NCBI GenBank assembly: GCA_019912965.1
Contig: JAIOHM010000236.1
Coordinates: 1 to 64,000 of the forward strand
Reading direction: 5' to 3'
Length of the DNA stretch: 64,000 nucleotides
Source: Anaerolineae bacterium
GTDB lineage: Bacteria > Chloroflexota > Anaerolineae > Aggregatilineales > Phototrophicaceae
Shown here: piece by piece, positions 1-7,263 of the stretch
How the letters are laid out: each line of letters opens with the position of its first letter
Position numbering within the stretch: position 1 is the stretch's first letter
The notes under the pieces: model-generated
Seen by the model: the letters and a program-made list of their open reading frames with translations, nothing else
What the model was told of the DNA's origin: nothing
Databases searched by the model: none
Program-made: the position numbers and the translations under genes

Positions 1-621
1 CAGCAGCAGCACCCCATCCGCACGGGTAAGATGTGCTAACCCTGCACAAACTCCTGCTCCCGCAGCATAAACATAACGGTTAGTAATCTTGCCTGTTCCG
101 GCCTGTTTATCAGGTGTAAAAAGCATCCACAGAAAAACCAATCCCAAAGAACCTACTAAAGCATATGGCGCAAACGTATCAATCGCGCCCCAAAATCGCG
201 TATAAAACCCGCTGAATAGCGTCAGCAAACCTGCAACCCAAGCGTGGCGTCGTGTTCCACCCAACTGACCGCCCAGCCAGAACCCGATAAAAACCGTTCC
301 CGCGAACATCAACGCCAACGACCACTGTGCTGCATAATAATTCCCCGGTGCATTCAGTACCCACATCCCGAAAGCCGCACTGAGCGAGGTCAACGGCATC
401 CAGTACAGATGCGAAGGCACAGGCAGCGTATCCGGAGCACCGATATACGTCCACAAATACGGGTCAGTTAGACCCTGCCCATTGACTAATCGATTAGCAG
501 CATTCAGGTGATAAAAAACATCGGTGAAACCCGGCCCCGCCACAATGCCGCGTGTGATGATGAATGCACCTACAACAGCAAGGCAGGCAAACAACAGATT
601 TTCACGACGCGATACGATCAC
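1..621 (-). CDS. GT-C-like multi-pass membrane protein, 3' end cut by the window
   Basis: Not in the ORF track, but the reverse complement reads open for 207 codons from a GTG at 621 to the window edge. The start follows GAGAG by 7 bases and lies 10 bases after the stop of the preceding gene. The protein opens with a hydrophobic helix, then an extracytoplasmic-type loop (FTDVFYHLNAANRL, then PSHLYWMPL) and further hydrophobic segments. That layout is typical of GT-C integral-membrane glycosyltransferases, whose first large loop carries an acidic catalytic residue. Sugar donor and acceptor cannot be read from sequence. It is the last visible gene of a minus-strand membrane-protein block. Confidence 0.75.
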   Translation of the reverse strand, partial: MIVSRRENLLFACLAVVGAFIITRGIVAGPGFTDVFYHLNAANRLVNGQGLTDPYLWTYIGAPDTLPVPSHLYWMPLTSLSAAFGMWVLNAPGNYYAAQWSLALMFAGTVFIGFWLGGQLGGTRRHAWVAGLLTLFSGFYTRFWGAIDTFAPYALVGSLGLVFLWMLFTPDKQAGTGKITNRYVYAAGAGVCAGLAHLTRADGVLLL

Positions 622-631
622 AAATAAGCTC

Positions 632-2245
632 TCAGGGGTTAAACCGGTAAATCGTCACGCGCTCAGAGGCAAAAACCGCTTCCAGATAATCAGCATCAGC
701 CGGATTCCAATCGCCCAGCGCGCGTGCATACTCATCGTACCAGATATAGACCGCGCCAACTTGCTTAAGAAAATCCTGCCGCCAGCTATCTGGGGTTTCC
801 GGGTCATAAAATCGCTCGACCTGCTGCACCTTATTTTCAAAATCGGCTGTCTCAAACCAGTGCCCAATGAACACCCGTTGCCCTGTTGCCGCCACCAACC
901 GCCCACCGCTGCCTTGTCCACGTAAATCGAAAGTCGTCAGCACCAAATCGTTTGGACTGGCTTCTCGTTGCAGCCATGCATAACCCAGCAGTTCATCCGG
1001 GTTATAAAAAGCCGCTGTCATCTTGGTCGGATTCATCAGCGCTGTTGCATTGGCAAACACAATGCCCATCAACGCCACCCCGGCCAGTGTCACATAAATA
1101 GCCGTGACCAGCACCTTACGCCGGAAACGCGGCAGTATAACCTGTGACCAGCCATAAGCCGCCAGAATGGCCAGCGGCGTTTGTACCCCCAGCAAATAAC
1201 GTCGCTGCGTTGGGAACGGCCCGTACAGCAGCATCGCTACCAGTGCCACCCAGATAATCGGTATCCACCAGCGATCATCTGCACGGTCTACCATAAATCG
1301 CCGCGCGCCCAATGCAATCGGGATGATAAAAGGCAGATAACCCAGCAGATAATAGGTCACCAGCGGCGAAAGGGTCTGATTTTGTGCCGAAAATTGCGCC
1401 CACACCGGGTCATTGCTGATCGCCACATATTGATAGACCATCAGCGCACCATAAATTCCCAGCGGAATCACCAGCCACAGCGCCCGTAACCACGACAGCC
1501 TTTTTGCCGAAAACACATGATACGCTGCCAAAATCGCCAGTAACGCCCCGAATAACACAATTCCATACGGCTGAATAATGCTCAATGCTGCCAGCGTCAG
1601 CGTCAGGGTAATCAGCCTGCGCGCGGATGCTCCCTTAGCCCGCACCCAATCATCAAATGTCAGCATTGCCACAATTTGCAAGATAATCGCCGCTGCGAAG
1701 TGCGGCATGAACAACCCACCCAACAGGTTGAATGCATCTGTCAGCCAGAACTCAATCGGGGAAACCTGCGCGGTCATCGCCGGATCAATGAACAGCAGCA
1801 GCCAGCTCCATCCGCTGACCACTGTGCCGAAAATGGTTGCCAACCAGCGTTCCCGTTTCTTCTCGAAGAACCGTCCGCTGAATGCCCAGATTGCCAGCAC
1901 CATACAAACCGTCAGTGCAAACCGGGCGACATGATAAATGAACGGCATCCCAAAAGGGGTAAAAACCGCCACCGCACCCAGAATAACATAAAAACCTTGT
2001 ACCAGTGGCAGTCCCGGATGCGCTTCATGGGTGAAAAGTAGTTGATAATCGAGTTGTCCCCGGCTGCCCTGCCACATCTTAGCCATATGGCTGTTGAAAT
2101 CGACTGCCACCCCCGTTGGCACAGCCGGAGCACCGCTGTAGCGCCAGCCTTCAGATGTGCTAACTAACCCCGCGATATATGGCAGCGAAGTAATCAGCGC
2201 CAACCCGAATGCAAATAACCATACCGAAACCGGAAAACGCCTCAT
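632..2245 (-). CDS. Large multi-pass membrane protein, GT-C-like (EAHPG-loop family)
   Basis: About 537 residues with some ten hydrophobic segments. After the first helix comes a loop with VDFNSHMAKMWQGSRGQ and then HEAHPG. This loop closely resembles the one in the gene at 16618-18219 (EPHPG), so the two are paralogues. The architecture fits GT-C polyprenyl-phosphate-sugar glycosyltransferases, but catalysis is inferred. The C-terminus is a soluble domain of roughly 130 residues ending in RFNP. I chose the ATG at 2245 because it forms an ATGA overlap with the upstream stop; the ORF-track start at 2257 is possible but overlaps more. Translationally coupled to the gene upstream. Confidence 0.75.
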   Translation of the reverse strand: MRRFPVSVWLFAFGLALITSLPYIAGLVSTSEGWRYSGAPAVPTGVAVDFNSHMAKMWQGSRGQLDYQLLFTHEAHPGLPLVQGFYVILGAVAVFTPFGMPFIYHVARFALTVCMVLAIWAFSGRFFEKKRERWLATIFGTVVSGWSWLLLFIDPAMTAQVSPIEFWLTDAFNLLGGLFMPHFAAAIILQIVAMLTFDDWVRAKGASARRLITLTLTLAALSIIQPYGIVLFGALLAILAAYHVFSAKRLSWLRALWLVIPLGIYGALMVYQYVAISNDPVWAQFSAQNQTLSPLVTYYLLGYLPFIIPIALGARRFMVDRADDRWWIPIIWVALVAMLLYGPFPTQRRYLLGVQTPLAILAAYGWSQVILPRFRRKVLVTAIYVTLAGVALMGIVFANATALMNPTKMTAAFYNPDELLGYAWLQREASPNDLVLTTFDLRGQGSGGRLVAATGQRVFIGHWFETADFENKVQQVERFYDPETPDSWRQDFLKQVGAVYIWYDEYARALGDWNPADADYLEAVFASERVTIYRFNP

Positions 2246-3786
2246 GAAGTCACACATTCTGATGACAAATCGCCGCGCGCATCAGCATATAAAACCACAT
2301 CCAGATCATTGAATTGCCGTGTTTCAACCGCCGTGTAATGATCTCCCAGCCAATCCAGCGATTGCTGTAGTTCGTTTCGCCCCTGTGTTGCGTACTGTTT
2401 TTCCGCGAAATCGAAGATCACCCACCACACCCGTTGACCGTCACGTCTGGCCTTCTGAACACATGCATCCGCCAGCAGTTGCAGCGACTCTTGTGTCGGC
2501 AGTGCCAGTGTATCTTCACTGCTTCCCGGCACGTCTCCAATGAACCGCTGTGTCAGATCGCGCCCATAATAAACCATCGGTAGCGCCGACAATTTATTTT
2601 GATGAACCACCACATCTCCCACTTGCCACTGTTCGCGCACATATTCCACTGCTGCCGGAAATGGCGAATTCGGGAACGTCGCCCAACTATATTGGTAATA
2701 CAATCCGATTCCGACCAGCAAAATACCGACCCCACTCAGCACAACCACAATCGGGCGCGGCAGACCGCCCCGTGTGATTAACCACGCCAGTGCCAGATAC
2801 AGCATCAACGCCGCCGGAATCAGCGAACGTTCAAGGTACACAGGCTGCCGCTGCGAAACCAACCACATCAATCCAATCGGCGCAGCCACCAACCACAAGG
2901 CAAACAGTAGCGGCTTGCGATCAGGCTGAACCCGACGCCGCAAATACACAACAACCTGAATAATCAGAAACAGAATAATAAACAGTGACCCTATAAAAGC
3001 GATCATCGAGGCAGGTGCGGGGAAGTCCAGCGCGACCGTAAAAAAGCTGCGTGTGGTCAAAAGCGGTCGGGCAATATTCGGCGGCGTCAGCCAGTAATAC
3101 GAACGCAGTTTCTCGAACTGTGACGGCAAATTCACCAGCCACGGCAGGTACACAATGACGGCGACAACTGCCCCAAATACTACCCGTTTGAACAGGTCAA
3201 AGCGCCTCGCCAAAAGTGGCACAAGACCCAGCGCCACCAGATAAAACGCCGCCAACTGCTGCGTATACATTGCTAATCCAGCAAGAACACCAAACGCTGC
3301 CCACCAGCCCCAGTGTTTACGACGCCATCCTCGGATAAAGCACCAAGTTGCTGCCATCAACAGCAAACCCAACAGCGCGTACATCCGTGTTTCCTGCGAA
3401 TACTGCACATGAAATGGCGCAATCGCTGTAATCATCGCAGCGGCTAACCCTGTTTTTTTATCAAATAGTTCCCGCCCCAGCAGGTACATCAAAACAACCG
3501 TCGCTGTGCCTAGCAAAACGCTCCACAACCGGACGGTGAACGCACCCTGCCCGAATATCTCCATCCACACATTGAGCGTGCCGTAATACAGAAGCGGATG
3601 AATATCAGATGCACCGCCCGCCACCGGGGTTAGCGTACCATACAGCATCGAATCCAACCCCTTCTCAGCGAATAGCACAGCGAAAGCTTCGTCATACCAC
3701 AAACTGCGCCCGCCCAGATTGATAACCCGGAGGGCGAGCGCCAGCAAGAGAATAAATACGAGAAGCAGCAGGTGACGTTTGGACAT
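2242..3786 (-). CDS. Glycosyltransferase family 39-like membrane protein (PMT_2 type)
   Basis: About 514 residues. The first helix is followed by NLGGRSLWYDEAFAV, the characteristic first-loop signature of the PMT_2/ArnT-like GT-C group, in which the D-E pair lies at the extracytoplasmic face and takes part in transfer from a polyprenyl-phosphate sugar. About ten more membrane helices follow, then a soluble C-terminal domain. The ATG at 3786 lies 7 bases after the preceding stop and gives MSKRHLLLL, a sensible start for a membrane protein. The ORF-track start at 3834 would run into the neighbouring gene. The substrate is unknown; the context suggests surface glycan or glycolipid decoration. 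Confidence 0.82.
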   Translation of the reverse strand: MSKRHLLLLVFILLLALALRVINLGGRSLWYDEAFAVLFAEKGLDSMLYGTLTPVAGGASDIHPLLYYGTLNVWMEIFGQGAFTVRLWSVLLGTATVVLMYLLGRELFDKKTGLAAAMITAIAPFHVQYSQETRMYALLGLLLMAATWCFIRGWRRKHWGWWAAFGVLAGLAMYTQQLAAFYLVALGLVPLLARRFDLFKRVVFGAVVAVIVYLPWLVNLPSQFEKLRSYYWLTPPNIARPLLTTRSFFTVALDFPAPASMIAFIGSLFIILFLIIQVVVYLRRRVQPDRKPLLFALWLVAAPIGLMWLVSQRQPVYLERSLIPAALMLYLALAWLITRGGLPRPIVVVLSGVGILLVGIGLYYQYSWATFPNSPFPAAVEYVREQWQVGDVVVHQNKLSALPMVYYGRDLTQRFIGDVPGSSEDTLALPTQESLQLLADACVQKARRDGQRVWWVIFDFAEKQYATQGRNELQQSLDWLGDHYTAVETRQFNDLDVVLYADARGDLSSECVTS

Positions 3787-3793
3787 TTGAATA

Positions 3794-4210
3794 TTACTGA
3801 TCCCAAACGTCGATTTTCTTATTCTCACCAACACCTGGTTTTTTCAGAAGATAAGTCGAAAACTCTGCATTGGATTCAAAACCAATCAGTTCCCACCCTT
3901 CGCGTCCCAATTCATTCAGCGGGAAATAGATCGGTTGATCTTTCCATTCCGGCTTGCCGTCACCATTCACCTTGTACTGAATGCCATACGAACGCTTAAC
4001 TTCCAGCGCCACATATTGCCACGGTGTAACCGGGCCGTTATCAGCCTGTGCAGATTTTTCGACTGCCACCGGAGACACTTTATCCAGATGATCCAGCCAC
4101 TTCTGTGCCGTTGGATCGTCTTTCACCTTCCGCAGCAGTGTTCGAGCCTTGTCGTACTGCTTCTCGTTAATCAATTCGCGCGCGAGTTCCAGTTCCTGTC
4201 GCATCGCCAT
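3794..4210 (-). CDS. Small protein: TPR-like N-terminus plus DUF4177-like C-terminal domain
   Basis: About 138 residues and cytosolic by composition. The first 50 residues form a helical hairpin (ELARELINEKQYDKARTLL) like one TPR unit. The C-terminal 70 residues contain YVALEVKRSYG and GREGWELIGFES, the pattern of DUF4177-type domains (a strand, then LN..G.EGWELV). The start at 4210 follows GAGGAG by 7 bases and is preferred over the upstream ATG at 4225. It sits between two membrane glycosyltransferase genes, 7 bases before the next one, so it is probably co-transcribed. Function unknown; a protein-interaction role is a guess. Confidence 0.7.
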   Translation of the reverse strand: MAMRQELELARELINEKQYDKARTLLRKVKDDPTAQKWLDHLDKVSPVAVEKSAQADNGPVTPWQYVALEVKRSYGIQYKVNGDGKPEWKDQPIYFPLNELGREGWELIGFESNAEFSTYLLKKPGVGENKKIDVWDQ

Positions 4211-4257
4211 AAAATAACTCCTCACCTATAAATCGGATTTACGGATTTCAGCAATGT

Positions 4258-4263
4258 ATTATA
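4258..4263 (-). promoter_or_regulatory. Possible -10 box in a short intergenic gap
   Basis: A perfect TATAAT on the minus strand, 48 bases before the start at 4210. No good -35 lies 16-18 bases upstream of it. It would let the 4210-to-1 genes be transcribed separately from the genes upstream. Confidence 0.3.
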
Positions 4264-4280
4264 AAACTAAAATCCGCACT

Positions 4281-5621
4281 TCACGTTACACCATCAGTAC
4301 TGCTGCGTTCCTGCCGCAGAATGTTGTACAAGCCCACACCTACCCCAATTAGAATCGCCGTTCGCGCCAGCACCAGAATCGTGAATGGCCCCAGCAGCGC
4401 CCCCGTAATCTCCCCACCTGTATCCCCCGTGCGGATGAATAAGAATGGATATTCCGCAAATGTCACCAGACTCAGCAGCAAAATAATATAGATCCCGTTC
4501 TTGGTTGGGAAGCACAGCAGCACAAACGGAATAATCTGCATCAACCATTGCGGACTCCATCCCTGCGCCTGCAAAAAGAAAATCAGCAGCGTAATCCCCA
4601 CGAACGCCACCAATCCCTTATCATCAAACCGCCGTGTCCGTGCGAACACAAATAACCCAATCGCACCCGCGGCGCCCAACCGCAGCCACCCCGGAATCCG
4701 CGCCGGATTGCCCTGCACCTCATTCGCCTTCGCCGGTTCGAGTCGATCAGCCAGCGGCCCAAAATTCCCGGTGCGATAATTCCCATCAATCAGCGCCCAC
4801 ACACTCTGGTACGACGCCTTATTAAACTGCGCCGTCAGCGAAGGCAGCGTCATCGCCGCATTCTGCATAAAGAATGGCACATAAACCAGCACCACAATCC
4901 CCAACGCAATCAGGCTGTAGCGTAGCACCTTCCCACGTTCCATAAACCGCCACACCGCACCCAGCAGCAGCGCCGGCGTAAACTTAATCAGCGTCCCCAC
5001 CGCGACCGCTACCGCCGAATTGATATCGCGTTTTTGCAACAGCCACCACAAACCCAGCAGCAGCGCGAATACCACCAATGGTTCAAACGTCCAGGATGTG
5101 AACACCAGCGGCGCGATCAACACCGCATAAATCCACACCAGCGCCATTCCCATTTCCGGTCGATACAACTGCGCCCCAATCCGCCGGATCAGCACCAGAT
5201 TGCCTGCATCGGCAATCAGAAAAATCAAGCCGAGCAGCATGGCGAAACTGCCATAATTCCCGCCCGCCACTTGATAAACCACCACTGAAAGATACGACCA
5301 TAACGGCGGAAACTCGCTCCACCAATCCCGCAGCGGCATCCCGGTTGTATCCGAAAGGGACGCGATTTGGAAATACGTTTGGAAGTCCCCACCAGCCGCA
5401 ATCCCGCGCTCCGTTCCTTGCACATTCAGTGGTTGATAAACCATCATCAGCATCAGCCGGAACGCCACAAACAGAATCACCAGCAACCGAAAATCACCCA
5501 ACAATCCACCAATTGAACTGGTCGAAATTGGCGATTGGGATGAATATCGATTTCCGATCTGAGAGTCTTTACTCCCCTCGCCCTGAGGGAGAGGGGTTGG
5601 GGGTGAGGGTTTCTTACTCAT
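4281..5621 (-). CDS. GT87/DUF2029-like multi-pass membrane protein with a repeat-encoded N-terminus
   Basis: About 446 residues with roughly ten hydrophobic segments. The loop after the first helix has GGDFQTYFQIA and then SEFPPLWSY, resembling the D-x-x-x-Y and YPPL motifs of GT87/DUF2029 polyprenyl-phosphate mannosyltransferases. The start at 5621 follows GGGAGG by 7 bases and overlaps the upstream stop (ATGAGTAA). The first 25 residues (KKPSPPTPLPQGEGSKDS and onward) are translated from a palindromic repeat and precede the first helix. The repeat thus appears to have been added in frame to a cytoplasmic tail. Substrate unknown. Confidence 0.77.
   Translation of the reverse strand: MSKKPSPPTPLPQGEGSKDSQIGNRYSSQSPISTSSIGGLLGDFRLLVILFVAFRLMLMMVYQPLNVQGTERGIAAGGDFQTYFQIASLSDTTGMPLRDWWSEFPPLWSYLSVVVYQVAGGNYGSFAMLLGLIFLIADAGNLVLIRRIGAQLYRPEMGMALVWIYAVLIAPLVFTSWTFEPLVVFALLLGLWWLLQKRDINSAVAVAVGTLIKFTPALLLGAVWRFMERGKVLRYSLIALGIVVLVYVPFFMQNAAMTLPSLTAQFNKASYQSVWALIDGNYRTGNFGPLADRLEPAKANEVQGNPARIPGWLRLGAAGAIGLFVFARTRRFDDKGLVAFVGITLLIFFLQAQGWSPQWLMQIIPFVLLCFPTKNGIYIILLLSLVTFAEYPFLFIRTGDTGGEITGALLGPFTILVLARTAILIGVGVGLYNILRQERSSTDGVT
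5572..5610. repeat. Palindromic repeat A, copy 1 (in-frame inside a gene)
   Basis: CTCCCCTCGCCCTGAGGGAG followed by AGGGGTTGGGGGTGAGG. The CTCCCCTC and GAGGGGT-type arms are complementary. The same layout recurs at 7191 and 8317 in the same orientation. This copy encodes residues about 4-16 of the membrane protein read on the minus strand. Confidence 0.8.
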
Positions 5622-7074
5622 CCTGTCCCTCCCGCACAAAAATAACCGCTAATTTATCCTCATAATCCAGCCGCCACCCCGGTTCATCACGCAGCGCCCG
5701 CGCCAGACCGCTGTTGACCTCCACCACCACCCGCTGAATATCATATTGATTCAGCGTATCCTGCCAACCCGGCGCACCGGAAGCCGTCGGTAAATAATCC
5801 CGCGTCAGGAATGTATCGCCGTACAAATCCGTACGCCCATCCACAAACACCGGAATATCCGGCGCTTGGAACATCAGATACCCGCCCCAGTTATAACTGT
5901 TGAACATCGTCCCTTCACCGTCCACACCCTTCAGGTGCTCAACCGCATCCACCGGCAGATAATCCCGTTGCGCCGCATCCACCGTTTTCACATCCAGCAC
6001 CAGCAGCACCTTTGCCAGCGACAATAATCCAATGACTACAACCAAGATCATATTCAGTCGTGCCATGCGTGGTGTGGCACGTTTAACAGGCTGCACCACC
6101 CACCCGCGTTCGCTCAGAATCGCGTCCACATACCGAGTCAGAATTGGAGTCGCCACTACCGCGAATATCGCCACATTCCGCCCCGCCAGTAATCCCATAA
6201 ATGCAGTACCAGAAGCCAGCACAAAATCCGTCCAGTCCAGCCGTTTTTTACTTGCCCCTGCCGCCCCAAACAACCCGATCAGCAGAAAGATAAACGGCCA
6301 GTTTTGGCGCTCATGAAAATTCGGCGTATTCCACTCTTGAATAAAATTTTGCAGCGCCCCAATGCTGATCGTCTGAAACGGCACGCTCAGCATTTGCAAA
6401 CCATATGGGTTAATCACAATCGCCGCCATCGAAACCACAGTGACCAGCACCAGCTTGCGGGTGCCCAGCCACGAAACGACATTTTCCCCTTGTGGATTAA
6501 AAATCCGCCCTAGAATTTCCCCGGCAATCGACCCGAACAGCAGAATGAAGCCGATGGAAAACCCCGCATGCAAATTTCCCCACAACGCCATAATCGGCGG
6601 AATCAACCACAGACGGTCTATTTTCTCCCGCTTATGCAAATGCAGCAGATACAGCGCCACCGCACTTAATAGGAACGAAAACATCTGCGGTCGTGGCGAC
6701 CAGAACACCGCTGCCGTCGCCGCCCCCAACACGATAGCAAACGCCCGCAGGTACACATTTCCGGCGCTCATTTTATAAACGAACCACATGCCTGCCGTCG
6801 CCAAACCTGCCACATAAACCGCCAAACCGAAGTTTCCTGCGACTTGCCAGATGCCGTACAAGGCAATCTGCGCCCCCCAACTGTGGTTAATCCATGCCTC
6901 ACCCGCCTTCGTGAACGAAAACGGATCAGCATAAATCATCCCCTGTGTCAGCGTATACTCGCCGGAACGAATATGCCACCATGTATCGGTATCAATCGGG
7001 ATGCGTGTCGCCAGCGCGAACAGCAGCATAAATAGGATAATCACTGCCGTCCGTTCAATCGTCAATTGCCGCAT
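5614..7074 (-). CDS. GT-C-like multi-pass membrane protein (DTDTWWH family)
   Basis: About 486 residues. After the first helix comes RIPIDTDTWWHIRSGE and then ADPFSFTKAGEAW, a loop typical of a family of bacterial GT-C-like membrane proteins with D-x-D/WWH in the first periplasmic loop. Ten or more helices follow, then a soluble C-terminal domain containing FNSYNWGGYL and VFVDGRTDLYG. The start at 7074 follows GAGG by 5 bases; the 22 extra residues in the ORF track (from 7140) look non-coding. It overlaps the next gene by 8 bases. The domain layout is clear, the enzymatic role is inferred and the substrate is unknown. Confidence 0.77.
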   Translation of the reverse strand: MRQLTIERTAVIILFMLLFALATRIPIDTDTWWHIRSGEYTLTQGMIYADPFSFTKAGEAWINHSWGAQIALYGIWQVAGNFGLAVYVAGLATAGMWFVYKMSAGNVYLRAFAIVLGAATAAVFWSPRPQMFSFLLSAVALYLLHLHKREKIDRLWLIPPIMALWGNLHAGFSIGFILLFGSIAGEILGRIFNPQGENVVSWLGTRKLVLVTVVSMAAIVINPYGLQMLSVPFQTISIGALQNFIQEWNTPNFHERQNWPFIFLLIGLFGAAGASKKRLDWTDFVLASGTAFMGLLAGRNVAIFAVVATPILTRYVDAILSERGWVVQPVKRATPRMARLNMILVVVIGLLSLAKVLLVLDVKTVDAAQRDYLPVDAVEHLKGVDGEGTMFNSYNWGGYLMFQAPDIPVFVDGRTDLYGDTFLTRDYLPTASGAPGWQDTLNQYDIQRVVVEVNSGLARALRDEPGWRLDYEDKLAVIFVREGQDE

Positions 7075-7190
7075 AAATGCCTCTAGCGGAAACAACCGCT
7101 TTCTATCCCCAAAACCATCACGTAGGCACGCGCTGCACATCTGTACCCATCAGCTAATCATGACTCCACACCCCATGATCAGTTCTTCAG

Positions 7191-7230
7191 CTCCCCTCTC
7201 CAGTTTGGAGAGGGGCTGGGGGTGAGGTAA
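7191..7230. repeat. Palindromic repeat A, copy 2 (intergenic)
   Basis: CTCCCCTCTCCAGTTTGGAG then AGGGGCTGGGGGTGAGGTAA. The CTCCCCTCTCCA and TGGAGAGGGG arms pair. It lies in the 189-base gap between two minus-strand membrane-protein genes, in the same orientation as the other two copies. Confidence 0.85.
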
Positions 7231-7245
7231 ATTTCGCTTTTTAAA

Positions 7246-7259
7246 CCCTTAGCGAAAAC
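7246..7259 (+). repeat. 14-mer CCCTTAGCGAAAAC beside repeat A
   Basis: The same 14 bases occur at 60935-60948, there abutting a different palindromic repeat (B3). Both copies are on the plus strand and both flank repeats in short intergenic gaps. Confidence 0.5.
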
Positions 7260-7263
7260 ACCC

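Noticed and set aside
179-454. 91-aa minus-strand ORF near the window start
   Set aside because: It is in another frame of the truncated GT-C-like gene, whose open frame runs from 621 to the edge with proper membrane helices.
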